Assembly (NCBI RefSeq): GCF_029873635.1
Contig: NC_080422.1
Span: 11,315,764-11,379,763 of the forward strand
From: Malania oleifera
Lineage: Eukaryota; Streptophyta; Magnoliopsida; Santalales; Ximeniaceae
Length of the DNA: 64,000 nucleotides
Direction of reading: 5' to 3'
In this document: positions 22,156 to 34,960 of the stretch, piece after piece
Position numbering within the stretch: the stretch's first letter is position 1
Layout: every line of letters starts with the position of its first letter
Program-made: the position numbers and the translations under genes
The notes under the pieces: generated by a model
Told to the model about the DNA's origin: nothing
Database searches by the model: none
What the model saw: only the letters and a program-made list of their open reading frames with translations

Positions 22156-22939
22156 GTAAGTTGCTGAACCAAACTAGATAGCTGGACTTCCTTATAGGAG
22201 GATTGCCTGATATTAATTAACTGTTCAAATTTCTATCAGATCTGAAAGGCCAACTCTGCATCTACTGCTTCCTACTTTTATTATTTCATATGTTAATTAT
22301 TTTGGTAGAAAAATAAATTTATTAAAGAGAGAAAAGGAATATACAGAGAAGATGATAAGAAATTGAGAAGAAATAAAATACAGTAACAATAAAGCCTTCC
22401 AATCCCACTGAAAATCCTCAAAACATATAAACCTTAAAACATCATGCACTAAAAAGCCCAAAGGGATGTACAAAATTTAAAAAAAAAATTTGTTACGAAA
22501 CAATAGTATTTAAATAATAGGCCTAAAATTAAGAAAAGTTAAAAAAAAAAACATTACCGTAGCTTACTAGTTTTTGTTTTAATATATTTTAGTTACTAAT
22601 GTCTGTTAATAACTATAATATACTGATTGTTGTTGGTAGAAATATATATATTTAAACACAAAATAGTAAGCTACTATAAACCTATGGAATCTAGCTAGTG
22701 TCTTGGTCAGTCAGCTTTAGGTTACAACTATGACAGTGGAGAATGAGATTTGGACCTGGAGAGGCATTTGTTCAAGCATAGGAGAAGAAAAAAAAAAATG
22801 CCATGACCCAGATCCCTTTCACCATTTTTTGGTTACCACTGTTAGCTGATTTGATGGATGATATTATGTTATATGAATTGTAGATTGAATTATTGGAATA
22901 CATGCTTGTGTTGAACGCTAATTGTTATTTTTCAACTTA
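22156..22939. other. No recognisable gene; AT-rich
   Basis: Follows the PDR exon donor, so its first part is probably the adjoining intron. From 22300 it is A-rich then T-rich without clear repeats or coding signals. Confidence 0.4.
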
Positions 22940-23345
22940 TCTCTTCCTTCATTAGTAAAGCCTCAAAATCATTCTTAAAAGAAAATCACCTACTAACTAA
23001 ATCCTTTGAGATATTTACCCAAGTCTTTTGCATGATTAATATCCTCAAATCTCCCTTAGAATATTAAACTTTCAAATGCGTACATCACCATAGGAATCCC
23101 TATTCCATCTTTTCAAGGCCAACTTTAAAGATGCCAACCTCTTCATAAACCTAAAGCTCTCCCACCCTTCACACAAACAATTATTTCAAGATCCGCATAT
23201 AAAGGACAAAAAAAGGACAAGAAACACAATTATCATAGAAGAATCCAAAATAAGAGGACAATTATCAGAGACCCGCCTAACATAGAACTCTTGTCATAAA
23301 CTAAGAAAGACAATTATCCCTATTCCCCCTACCCTTCTTAACTGT
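22940..23345 (-). mobile_element. L1-type LINE fragment, endonuclease-RT linker
   Basis: On the minus strand the sequence encodes GWESFRFMKRLASLKLALKR followed by WNRDSYGDVRI, the conserved linker between endonuclease and reverse transcriptase of plant L1 ORF2. Preceding it is a decayed SDNCPLILDSS, the usual SDHCPL end of the endonuclease. Only about 400 bp is recognisable and the frame is broken. No poly-A or target duplication was seen. Confidence 0.65.
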
Positions 23346-23601
23346 ATAATTAATGGATGAATTTATCTTTTGCAAGCCCTTTCAATTTTTTTCCTTTTTC
23401 CTATCATCATACCTAGAAGAGACCTTCACACTATCCACTTGACCAAACACATAACTAATTTTTCCCCTTATCTTTCCTTCGTTGGCTTTCAAATTTGGTT
23501 TTCTGTTTGGTTTGAGAGTTGTTTAGAGACACTCTTCCTCTCAGTTAGGCTATGCAACATCCTTAGTTGTATGCTATGTGTGTTTTTCATTGTTTGCTAA
23601 T

Positions 23602-24380
23602 ATGAAGCTCTTGTGCACTTTTAAAATTCATTACTGTTTGAATTATTGTGAACTGTTTATTATAAACAACTAGGTTTTGAGCATATCTCTATGAAAAGTG
23701 TCGTATTTACAAACATAATGCTGCCAAATTTTTTTAAAACTTCTATAATTTTGGAAAACGTAATCCTATGGACTTTCATGCATATCATTGTCTTTATTTT
23801 TGAGTCCTAAGGTTGTCTTGAGCACATTAAACATCTGTATGATACAAAAATCTTGTGAATTGTATGCTTTTGTAACTTGCAGGTTTGAAAAATGTTCTAT
23901 TTACAGACGGTATGCTTCCGAAAATTTGTTAAATTTTTTCCAAAATAATCAAAGTCATATACCATATTTGTGAGGATGATTATAGTATGCTGAATGTTAA
24001 AACATTTTGAAAAGATGAGTGAAATTTTTTGAACTTCATCTCTAAATTTACTTTTACATATGTTAAGTGAAAATTCTATCAATCATGGACTCATTTGCAT
24101 TATTTGATTATTATAGTTATTTTTGAGTCCTGAGTAAGTTATGTAAACCATGAACATCACATTCTATTTTTTTATAGAACTATATTCTGATATAAATTAT
24201 TTGTGGGATGCATAAACACATTACAATATTTAATACTTATTATATGAAACTCTTGTGCACTCATAAAATTCATTACTGGTTGGATTATTGTGAACTATTT
24301 ATTGTAAACACTTAGGTTTGAACCATATCTCTATGGAAAATGTCTTATTTATAGACAAATGCTGCCAAAATTTTTCTAAA
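23602..24380 (+). repeat. Dispersed direct repeat, ~140 bp, two full and one partial copy
   Basis: TGAAGCTCTTGTGCACTTTT with its following 120 bp at 23602-23742 recurs, diverged, at 24238-24380 (TGAAACTCTTGTGCACTCAT through CAAATGCTGCCAAAATTTTT). A partial copy (AGGTTTGAAAAATGTTCTAT to TGCTTCCGAAAATTTG) lies near 23881-23930. Surrounding sequence is AT-rich with no gene. Confidence 0.7.
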
Positions 24381-24640
24381 TTGAGAAAACTTAACTATTT
24401 AAAATTGTACCATTTTTTTTTTAACTATGTACGATTATTTTACTATCAAATCATTGATACTTATAGTACGTATACATATATGTTCAAAAATCGTATACTA
24501 AATTTTTTTTATAATTTTTAATTTGTAGGGTTTACATCTGTCACAACATCAGCACGATGTCATGCACTACAGTCAGATGCAACTTTTGATTATTTTTTTT
24601 TGTTATCTAAACAAATGGAATTTCTGTATTTTAATTTGAA

Positions 24641-25687
24641 AATTTTTTTTTAAAAAAGGGCGGCACCTCCATTTATTTATTAATATATCCTCACTTTTGG
24701 TAGAGAAATACCGTAGTTATAAGTTAAAACAAACCAACCAAACTAGAACAAACAAAATTAAACATAACTAACAAAGGAGATAAAAATATAAAAACAACCA
24801 AAATCAAAACGACACCAAACGAAACTCTAGAGTTGAACTAACAACAAACGGAAATGAGACCCCACCTATTCATCCAAAGGATACCTTTCAGATAACGTGG
24901 TAGAAGGTGTTGTTCTTCGTAGATTACATTGTTTCTCATTTCTCCTTCTTTACCAACAAAATCAACCGCACTATTGCCTTCCCTATATTGATGCATCACC
25001 ATGACATTTACTCATTCTAACTCTGCCACGAACTCCTCCCAAAATTCCCAAAGATACCATAAAGTACATCTATCTTTCTGAAACCAATCAACTACAATTC
25101 GCGAGTCACTTTCAATAATCACCTTAACATAATGCAAACGTTTACACAAAAAAATTTTTTCCCTGATTGCTTTTAATTCCGTACTATTATTCGTACCATT
25201 ACCAAAATAACTTGAAAAAACCGTTTTTACCATGCCCTAGCAATTCCGAATAATTCCTCCACCTCCTGAAGTACCTAGATTGCCCCTACAACTCCCATCA
25301 CAATTAAGTTTTATCTACCCTACTGGATGTTTAACCTATGAAATAATTTTTCTAAGTCTATCGCAAACTCCCTGATGCTTAATTTGAAACTCATTCAAAA
25401 TCTTAATGTCCGACTTCTTCAATTTTTGAAAAGAATTGGTACTCTCAGCAATAAAACTAACTCAGAATCTAACACTTCTCCACATCTTATCTGCACGTTG
25501 ATAAACTCCTTCCATTCTCGCTTTACATCTTCGATTCTAGAGGCACCATGTAATCAAACATGGAATTAGCCCGATTAAAATACCTTTAGTAGACGATTTT
25601 TGAGCATAGTGGAACCAATTTGTCATTTTATTTTTCCAGGGAAGAGATCGGTGGAAAAGAATCCTCAATGCCACACTAGCTCGACGC
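24641..25687 (-). mobile_element. 5'-truncated L1-type LINE with 13-bp target duplication
   Basis: Minus-strand insertion bounded by ATTTTAATTTGAA at 24628-24640 and 25688-25700. The poly-A end lies at its left (T-run after 24640); the 3' tail GGAGGTGCCGCC matches the L1 at 28167-38885. It encodes the RNase H region (GNGTNNSTELKAIREKIFLC, VIIESDSRIVVDWFQKDRCT) with stops elsewhere. About 1047 bp, heavily 5'-truncated. It inserted after the CACTA-like element formed. Confidence 0.9.
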
Positions 25688-25944
25688 ATTTTAATTTGAA
25701 TTTGTATAATGTATTTGTATTTGTATTTGAATTTAAATTTTGAATTTTTTTATATTTTTTTTTGTTAGATGGAATTTTTGTATTTTAATTGAATTTGTAT
25801 AATGTATAATGTATTTGTATTTGAATTTGAATAATTTATGATTTTTTTAGTAATTATGGTTTAATGTTATGTATGCGAAAATGTAATTACAGATTTTTAT
25901 AAGAATTAATGATTAAAAAATTATTAATTTTAATAATTATCTAT

Positions 25945-26455
25945 TTTTTAAAGTATTAGCGAAGGTTTCAAAACCGTCACTAATGGTAGAGTATTAGTGA
26001 CGAATTTCAAAAACGTCACTAAAGTCAAAGTATTAGTGACGGTTTTAAATTCGTCATTACTAGTATATCATTAGTGACGATTTTGAAATTTGTCACTAAT
26101 ACTTTACTATGAGTGATGGATTTGAAATTCGTTACTAATACTCTACTATTAGTGACGATTTTGAAATTCGTCACTACTACTCTACTATTAGTTATGATTT
26201 TGAGCCAAACCAATGTAGAATTTATTGTGATGGTAGTAGGGTTTTAGTGACGGTTATAATCCGTCACTAATACTCTATTATTAGTGACGCTTTTAAAATT
26301 CGTCACTAATAATTATTAGTAACCGTAGTTATGACAACTAATTCAAAACTGTCACTAATACTTATAAAACCGTCACTATTTTTATTAATGACGATTTTTT
26401 GATTATTAGTGATGATTTTGATCATTTGCTAATAACCTTTTTTTTTTTTTGTAGT
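25945..26455. repeat. Right subterminal repeats and terminus of the CACTA-like element
   Basis: At least ten TTAGTGACGATTTT / AAATTCGTCACTAATAC units in both orientations, ending TTTTTTTTTTGTAGT. The repeat words match those at the left end (9703-11005), which ties the two ends together. Confidence 0.8.
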
Positions 26456-26461
26456 CTGCAA

Positions 26462-26936
26462 CTATATAAAACACAAATTTAAAGAAGGTGGTTAGGTGGC
26501 AGATTACTTGGCTTATCAAGGCAAGGGAGGCAACACCTTTTAGGTGATGTGATGCTGAGTAAAATGAGAAGTCTAATTCATATTGATAAGATAAGTATTT
26601 CAAGCCTTCGTTTTAATTGCTATCATTTGGTTCTTCTATGTTTTCCTCGAGTGTTTGTTTTGCAAGTAATTAACATCAGTTCGCAGGTTATTTGTTTTTG
26701 TTTGTGTTTGTTTGTTTGGATTTCATATGGTCATGTTTTGTTTGGTTTATTAGGTTAATGGTATAGGTTTTGATAAGCTTGTTTTGGTTTTATTGCCTGG
26801 GTTGGTTTTGATAGTTTATTTGTACATCTCTTGTGACATGTTTGTAATCACGGTATTTCTCCACCATAAGCGATGACTATCAATAAATTTGAGGTTTTCG
26901 ATAAAAAAAAAAAAGGAAAAAAAAAAAAAAAAAAAA
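26462..26936 (+). mobile_element. LINE A, 3' part and poly-A tail
   Basis: Resumes the LINE exactly where it stopped at 9689: end of RNase H (VADYLAYQGKGGNTF), then a 3' UTR shared with the copies at 40340 and 36380 (TGTAATCACGGTATTTCTCC, then CAATAAATTTGAGG) and an A-rich tail at 26908-26936. No target duplication could be matched to the 5' side. Confidence 0.8.
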
Positions 26937-27600
26937 ACTAGAGGCAACACCAACTAACTATACTTCTGGTACAAGCACTTAAAAAAAAAAACTATATTTT
27001 TGGCACAATTTGTTGACAACCCATTTTGTCCAGAGCACATAACAAAACTTGGAAAATTTTAATTCCATAAAATGAAAAAAAAAAAAACATGAGAAATTTT
27101 TGAATACAGGGAAAACTAAATTGTACATTAGAAATAAAAAAAAAAACAGGATAAAGGGAAAAATGTAAAAGAGGTGGGTTAGCATCTTCAACTTCCAATT
27201 CAAACCCGCAAAGAAAAAATCAGCAATTAGACATGTAAAAAAACATGTAAAAATTGGAGTAAATGGTGATTGATAAAGTTTAGTGTTGTTGACCTAATTA
27301 GCAATAAACTGATTGGATTCCAAAGTCTAGGATTCCAAAGTCTATTAATAGAGGTTTCCCAAGGGTGAGAAGGACACACAGAAGAATCATATAGATAATT
27401 CAAAGTTAATTAAGAGTTTAAGAGTGAAGATTCAGAGGCTTGGAGAATTGCAAGAATCAAAGACTTGAGGAATAATAGAGCAGAGAGCTAGAATCAGAAA
27501 AGGCAGTGACACCAAATTTTGAGATTGTAGGAGTTTGAAGACAACATGTTAGTTCCTTTAATTTTTACAAATTGAAATTCAAAATTGTATGATTTGGGTG
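26937..27600. other. No recognisable gene
   Basis: AT-rich DNA with A-runs (26980, 27070, 27135). Nothing on either strand resembles a protein family or RNA gene. Confidence 0.4.
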
Positions 27601-28154
27601 CAAACAACAATTTAAATTCAAATTAATTATATTGATCTTGGATCCGGATCCGAATATACATTCTCAGTTGTCACATGTCCATACCTAGATACGATTACTC
27701 AAATTTGGATTTGGGTCTACTTGACCTAGATTTTAAATAGTTGACCTAAGGCCTGAAGACCCAAGTCCAATTTGGACCTAGGTCCATTGATCATTGGCCA
27801 TGGCCTATGATCCAACCCAGTTTCTCATAACCCAATTTGTCCCCAAATTCAATAATTAATTGGCCTATGCTTGATTCCCCAAATTGAGTTTGGTGTGGCC
27901 CAGCTAATAAAACCAAATCAATTCAAGCCCAAAATCCAATTTACTAGTCATTTGTTTCACAAGAAAATTTGGTGAAATTTTCTTAAGAAAATCTAAGAAA
28001 ACCAGAAGGTGAAAAGGAAGAAAATAAAAGTAAAGGAACAGGGAACTTATCTTTAGAAAGTTTGATTTGTTTTTGAATCTGGAAGCAATGAAACTCAAAC
28101 TCCCTTACTCATATTTCCTTTCTTGTTTCAAATATGCAAAAAAGGAATAATGGA
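27600..28154 (+). mobile_element. Ogre/Tat-like LTR remnant (copy B, left part)
   Basis: CCCAA/CCAAGTCCAA-rich sequence like the first part of copy A (6590-7100). It is interrupted by the L1 insertion beginning at about 28167; the rest of the LTR lies at 38898-40200. The assignment depends on the right-hand part and the start is approximate. Confidence 0.4.
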
Positions 28155-28837
28155 ATAAGATTAGAACATAGGAAATAACAAAAACAAAAAAGAGATAAAA
28201 AGTGAAGAATAAAATATCAGAAAAAGAGAGAGAGCAAGCAGAAAATGAGGAGAGCAGGCCAGAAGGGCCGAGAGCAGGGCAGAAGGGCTGAGAGCAGCAG
28301 CGTCGTTCTTCTGCATCTCTCGTCTTCGTCTCCGGCGTTCTAGCAGCGGCGTTCGTCTCCGGCGTTCTAGCAGTGGCATTCGTCTCCCGCGTTCTTTTGC
28401 GGCTCTCATCTCTCTGGATCTGCAACGGGTGAAGAGAGCCGAGAGAGGTTTTAGGGGGTTTCGCAGCAGAGGATTCTCAGCTTGGGAAAACTAGGAGGCG
28501 TTGCGAACCCTAGTTACATTCGGCAGCGGCGATGAAATCTGCAATGGGGACGAAGGCAGGTTGCTCAGTTGTGGAGAAGCGAACTCTCAAGTAGGAGAGT
28601 TAGGGCTGCGAGAAACTGAGATGGTGACAACGACGACGAAGCTGCGATGGCGAACCTGTGATGGCGACATACGGTGATGGCGAAGATGTAGTCCAACGGC
28701 GTTAGTGAATCGCCGGGAAGGGACACCGCACGCTAAGGAATTTATAGGCGACACGAAACTCAGGTTCGAGTTACTCACTCAACAAAAGGTTGGTTTTTTA
28801 TTTTTTGTTCGATATGGAAAACAAGTAATCGCTAGCC

Positions 28838-30245
28838 ATGGTTGCGCCGTCTACGGTAGCTGTTACCGAGGGGTGGAGGGGAGGTGCCGATGCTAGTTTA
28901 CGAGTTGCGGGGAGTGGTTCAGGAGATGATAAGGTTGGTAAGGGGGAAGGTTTTGCTGTGAGAAAATCTTTGTGGAAGCTTTGAAGAGGCCAATTATATA
29001 TTCGAAATTAAAAATCCCTTTGAGGAAGCCGAAACTGATTAATGAGGAATTATGTTTTGTTTTCTCGGATATAGAGATGAAAAATGTTACTAAGAACCTA
29101 AAGTTTGCATTAGTGCTTAAATTTCTTTCTACAAGGCCATCTATCGATGTCCTTCGAAGGCATATTATATTATTATCCAATTCCGGGGTCTCTTTGAAGT
29201 TTCAATGATAAGCTTTATGGACAATTATCATGTTTTGTTGCATTTGGTAAATGAAAAGGACTACATTCATGCATGAGCACAAGAAGGAAGATGGGTGACA
29301 GGGTGCTAATTTCAGCTATTTAATTGGTTCGTGAATTTTGATGTCAACAAAGAGCCATCGGTCGCACCTCAGTGAATTTTTTTACCAGGTCTGCCTTTAC
29401 ATTTATATATAATGGGTTGTTTACAGAGTTTGATCACTAGATTTGGTAGATTTTTGGGTACAGATAATGCCACATTATATAGAACACGAGCCACTGGTGT
29501 AAGATTATGTGTTGAAGTGGATTTGCAGAAAGATCTTGTGGAGGGGTTTTCATTGGTGGTAGGACAAAAGAAGAGTTGACAAAGGGTAATATATGAGAAG
29601 AGGGATTTCTATTGTAATAAATGTTGTAGGCAAGGTCACACTGATGTGGTATACTGATTTGGAGTTAAGCCTAAGGATAAAAGGAAGGTATGTATGAGGA
29701 AGGAAATAAATCAGATGGTTTGGAAAGAAGTGAGTAGAAAAGAAAATATGATAGTTGAAGAGAAATGTCCTATTTTGCAGATTTAGGATCAGAGGGTGGA
29801 GGAGAAGAAGAATGGAGACGTAAGTGGTCCTTCAAATGTGAATGAGAAAAATAAAGAAGTGGTGAATGTGGTTAGTAATGCGGATACTCAAAAAGTAGTT
29901 GAAGTTAATTTGGTAGAGAAGAATAGTGAAGAGAAAATTGAATGTTTTCAAGATCATAAGTCAGGAGTGTTAGGAGTGAAGGTAAAACTAGGAGGTTGTT
30001 CTAAGACTGCCCAAGAAATCAGAGTTTTTTATGAAAGGGGGGGGGGGAGAGAAGTTAAAAAGGATAAGGATGGAGAGGTGTTTTTGGTGGAGGAGGTGGA
30101 TGAGAGAGAGGGGGATGAGGAAGGTATGGTGTGTAGGGATAATTATGATGTGTTATTTGAGGGAGATATAAAGGTTTGTATTGATACTCAAAAAGAATAT
30201 TACTTTGATTTAGGTAATGTGACAGTGGGTGGATCGAAAGGATGA
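28838..30245 (+). pseudogene. LINE B ORF1 (DUF4283/CCHC-type nucleic-acid-binding protein) pseudogene
   Basis: Starts at ATG 28838 (MVAPSTVAVTEGWRGG) in a good start context. Recognisable pieces, in shifting frames, are the DUF4283-like region (CFVFSDIEMKNVTKNLKFAL; LPLHLYIMGCLQSLITRFGR), then a zinc-knuckle YCNKCCRQGHTDVVY whose last cysteine is replaced by tyrosine, then a charged tail open from 29796 to 30245. Known L1 ORF1 products coat the LINE RNA. Multiple stops and shifts make it nonfunctional. Confidence 0.7.
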
Positions 30246-33024
30246 ATAAAGATGATGGGCATGTGAGAAAGTCTAAGAGGGTTAAGGTAGTGCCTCATAA
30301 ATTGAACTTATGATTGGTAAAGTTATGTTTTGAAATATAAGAAGGTTGGTCATGTCGAATAGACGATTGAAACAAATTGTGAAAGATAAAAAAGTTTCGA
30401 TTTTGGCTGTTTTTGAACTTTTTCAAGATGTAGAGAAGATACGAAGGTGGGCAGTGTATTTGCAATTTACTAACTTTTGTTCTAATGTAGAGGAAGGTGG
30501 GAAGATTTGACTGTTCTAGAAAGATGATGTTCAAGTTGATTTGGTGGGTGCTTTAAATCAATGTTTGACAGTTTTATTAGCAGATGATAGAGACTCTTTG
30601 TTTTTTACTTTTGTATATGATAAATGTTATCATATTAAGAGAAGAGAAATATGGGAACACTTTCAAGGGATATTGAGTTTTGATGTGGCTTGGGTTGTTA
30701 TGAGTGATTTTAATGTAATGCCGTCAGATGAGGAAAGGGTGGGAGGTTGACCTCACTTGGGTTCATCTATGGCTGAATTCAATGGTTGTATTAATAGATG
30801 CGGATTATTGGACCTCAGATTCGAAGAAAGTCAATTTTCATGGTGTAATGGCCATCAATGATTGACGAGAAGTTGGGTGAAACTTGACAAGGTGCTGATT
30901 AATAATGTTTTTTCTGTAAAATACGGTGAAACTAAGACATCATTATTAAAAAGAAATACTTTAAATCATTTTCTTATCATATTATAGCTGGGTGCAAGTA
31001 TGGAGAGGTATGGGCCAGCGCCTTTTAGATTTCAGAACATGTGGACATCGCATGAGGATTTTATGAAAATGGTTGACTTATCATGGAGAGAACACATTGT
31101 GGCAGATTTAGGATTTTGTAAATTGGCGGGTAAATTGAAAAGGCTAAAACAAAAGCTTAGGATTTGGAATAAACAAACTTTCGGTCATGTTGGTGGTATT
31201 ATTCAAAAGTTGGAGGAAAGAGTGGAAAAATATGAAAATTTACTACAGACAGAGTACTTAGAATCAGTTGAAGAAGAGTTCCTTGTTTCTAAGGCTGAAT
31301 TGAAGGTATGGTATAGAAGGGAAGAGACTAGGTTGGCGCAGCAAGTAAAGATGAAATGATTGAATGATGGTGATTAGAATTCAAAGTTTTACTATGCAGT
31401 GAATACACAAAGAAGGCGTAACTCTTGTGTGAACTTAATGGTGCTTCCTGATGGTTCGGTGTTGAAAAATATGCAGATGGTCCATGATGAGTGAATTATT
31501 TTGAGTAATTCTTGAGGTAGAATAGTTCGGTGCAAAGGTCAAATCTGGACGGTATTATCCAATCGATAGTTTCTGAGGATTCTATAAGACATTTGAAGGA
31601 AGAACCGACTGAGGAGGAGGTTTATGCAACTATTTCTTCTATTTCTGTGAATAGTAGCCCAGGGTCGGATGGGTTTGAGTCTTCTTTCTATATTACCTAC
31701 TGGAAGATTATTAAAAATGATGTGATGGATACGGTAAGGGAGTTCTTCAAAGGTGATATGTTGCCTTAGTATTTTTGTTCCTCTTACATAGTTCTTATTT
31801 TAAAAGTAAAGGATTCTCAATCTTTTGATAAATTTTGGCCGATAAGCCTTTGTAAGATAATTTATAAAATTTTCTCCAAATTCCTTGTTGGCAAGCTATT
31901 GTTGGTGATGACTGATTTAATATCTTTTGAGCAAGGTGCTTTTGTGAAAGGGAGGAGTATTTTTGAAAATATAACGCTTACTCAAGAGATGACAAAATTA
32001 TTACATAGGCGGGTGAGAGGAGATAATATAATGCTAAAGCTTGACATGAGCAAAGCGTATGATCAAGTGGAGTGGCAGGTAGTAGATCAGATTTTCCATA
32101 CTCTTGGTTTTCTAGATTGGTTTTGTAAGATGATTCAGAATTGTATTTATATACCATGGTTTTCTGTTATGACGCATGACAATTACAGGAGTTTTTTCAA
32201 GTCAAAAAGGGGCTTGAGGCAAGGGGATCCGTTGTCTCCGTATATTTTCATCATCATGGAAGAAGTTCTTTCTAAATTAATTCAAAAAAAGTTGACTGAG
32301 AAGCGGATTTTACCGTTTGTGCATCTAAGTGGTGCACCTATTATATCACATTTAGTGTACGCGGATGATGTTGTTATATTTGTGAATGCTGGTAAAAAAT
32401 CTGTTAAACAGTTAATAGAGGTGATCAAGGAGTCTGAAAACTGGACTTTCCAAAGGGTGAATAAAGATAAATCAACTATTTTTTTTTATCAAAGAAGTTG
32501 GGTGCTCAGAGGAAGGGAGAAATTCATCAAGAGACTAGTTTCATTGAAGGTAAATTTCTTTTTACGTATTTGGGTGTGTCGATAGTTGATGGTAAATTGA
32601 AGGGCTGTTATTTTGACCCTTTAATTCAAAAAATCAGTAAGAGAGTTGAGGGTTGAAAAAGTAGACTGCTGTCTCAAGGAGGTCATCTAGTTTTGTTGAG
32701 AAATGTGCTTTTGAGCATGTCGTTGCATCTGTTAGCTATTTTAAATGTCCCGAAACTAGTGGTAAAAAAGATACAAGGTATGTTTGCCTTTTTTTTTCTT
32801 TTGGGGATTTAAGGATGAAAAGAAAAAATGAAATGGAGGGCTTGAAGGATATTGTGTGTTCCTGTGGAGGAGGGGGGGGTATGGGAGTAAGGGACATTTC
32901 GGAAGTGCAACGGTCATTGTTCATGAAGTTTTGTTGGCAGTTATTAACACAAAATTCTTTATGAGCTAGATTTTTTAAAGTTAAATATGTTAAAGAACGA
33001 CATATTGCTCTTTGCTGGCCACAT

Positions 33025-34960
33025 TGTAGTGACCTGAAGAATAATAACATTTTAATGATAAGACGGAGAGAAAATAGATACATGAACTGAAGGAGGCCGT
33101 AGACTTCGTTAGCGTTCATCGACAAAGGTTTAAAGGATTTCGTCGACGAGAAAATACCAAGAGATGATTCGGGCTTCTCTGAATTTTGTCGATGAACACA
33201 GGGTTTCGTCGACGAATTCACTGAAGAATTTATCGACCAACCTGACCCTATAAATAGTGGAAACCCGGGATTTTTATTATTTGCACTGCGCCTCTCTCTC
33301 TCTCTACATCACTCTTTCCCTTCTCTCTTCGTTTCTGGCCCCGCCAGTCGCCGGATCGACGATCCGAAACTACCACGATGCTCTTTGCGGAGTTCTCTGC
33401 AAATCTGTCGGAGCAGATCGTCAGGAAAATAGAGTTGGATTTTATTCCAAATTCATGGTAAGACCTTTTAGTCTCTTTTTGGCCTTATGGCAGTTATAGG
33501 AAATAATGTAGGCGGAGAAATACTGATATTATGTTCTGGCATATGTTGATTTCAGGGTGTTTTATAGGAGGCCCTATAGGTGTTAGGCTTGTATTCCCAA
33601 AGGGGCTTTCCAGTAGTCCGGTAAGGGAAATATGCTATGCTACTTAAAGTAGAGTTTTTTACCAGTAAAATATAGTATATGATCATGGGTTTTCAGAGCA
33701 GGAATTTATACAACTTATAAAATTATGTTTAATGAATTTTAATTGTGTGGCATGAGAATATTGATATAGTACAAAATTTTATACAGCTTTTTACAGATAT
33801 GTTTTACAGTATTCAAACAGAATGGTATTTTATAGTATTTTTAGGATCATATTTACAGTATATATAGACAGGGAAATGTATTTACAGTTTTCATAATACC
33901 ATGATTATACAGCTTTACAGAACCATGACATACAGAAACATAGTTCATACAGAAATACAGTTTATATAGAAATACAGTTTATACAGAAATACAGTTTATT
34001 ACAGCGTCATGGTTAATATAGTTATACAAAATCATGGTAAAATAGATAGATTGTATATAGAAATATATTATATAGTATCAGACCCTGTTGGACCATACAG
34101 TTTACAGAGCACGGTACCGTAGCTACATACAGTTTATAGAGTGCAACCATATATTCAGATAATACGTGGTATAAAAGTCGATCGCATAGAGCCCACGAGT
34201 GGACAAGCTCCCTATCAGATATGGGTAGAGGAGGGTTGATAAGACTACGAAGTATAGTGATTTATTCCTAGTTGGCCAACCAGGGTAAATCCCGCCTACG
34301 GGCCGCACAATCCTGTTATGAGGGGTTAAATTATGACACACAATTATCCACAGGGAATATTACAACTATTATTATGATTATACAGCTTTTCAGAAACAGA
34401 AAATATATACATAGAATAGCAGTATTTTGAATAGAAACCTAAGTACAGAAATGTTATGCAACAGGTAAAGGATAAAAGTTATATTTCTATTATTGTGTTT
34501 TACAAATTTAGTGATACATGACTATATAGTAGTAGATTTTCTTAGTATTGTAACTCAATTGCCACACACTAGTGATAGCATATTTTGTCTTACTGAGCTT
34601 TGGCTCATCCCAGTGTTGAATTATTTTTTAGGTAATCCAGATAGGCGAGCAGACCAGACTCGCAGATAGAGGAGTTTCAGTACTACCAGTTAGAGAGAGA
34701 GTGAGTATATTTTTGGGGAATATTTTGTATAGCCCTAGTTAGTTGAGGGAATTTTGGGGATACAGTACATTTGTATATTTTGGAAAACATTTCAGAACTC
34801 TGGTATTGTATATACTGGTTTATGGTTATATTTATATGATTTATGCTTCTTGTTGCTTAGGGTAATGATTAGGTTTACTCCCATATAGTTTCAGAGCATG
34901 TGGAATATTATAGTATAGTAAAAAAAAAAACAAAACCCATGTAAATAGCAGGTTTTTACA
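33025..34960 (+). mobile_element. Gypsy-type solo LTR, 1936 bp (LTR iii)
   Basis: Begins TGTAGTGACCTGAAGAATAA and ends AGCAGGTTTTTACA, with perfect duplications CACAT at 33020-33024 and 34961-34965, interrupting LINE B ORF2. It shares blocks with LTR ii (CCCGCCTACGGGCCGCACAA; GGCGAGCAGACCAGACTCGC). The TATA box CCCTATAAATAG is at about 33246. Confidence 0.9.
33115..33255 (+). promoter_or_regulatory. Phased GTCGAC palindrome array and TATA box of LTR iii
   Basis: Copies of TTCGTCGACGAA/G and decayed forms start at 33115, 33139, 33185, 33205 and 33229, with spacings 24, 46, 20 and 24, followed by CCCTATAAATAG. The flanking bases differ from LTR i and ii (TTCG...CGAA rather than CTCG...CGAG), yet the palindrome and spacing are kept. 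Confidence 0.7.

Larger units (their letters stand above)
9690..26455. mobile_element. CACTA-like (En/Spm) non-autonomous element carrying host gene fragments
   Basis: The left end CTATAAGAAAATTGATTTTT and right end TTTTTTTTTTGTAGT resemble degenerate CACTACAAGAAAA termini. Both ends carry many TTAGTGACGGTTTT / AACCGTCACTAAT subterminal repeats (9703-11005 and 25945-26440), the hallmark of plant CACTA elements. LINE A RNase H sequence stops at the left end (TTCAGTTCTCTA) and resumes at the right end (CTATATAAAACAC), so both ends belong to one insertion of about 16.8 kb. No transposase was found. The interior holds a DUF761 gene end, a probable DIS3L2 first exon and PDR transporter exons, together with later insertions (solo LTRs at 11275, 14335 and 18194; a LINE at 24641). 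Confidence 0.7.

Noticed and set aside
28105..28425. 106- and 82-codon minus-strand frames with repeated ARTPETN-like words
   Set aside because: Antisense of short tandem repeats in the 5' region of LINE B; no support as genes.
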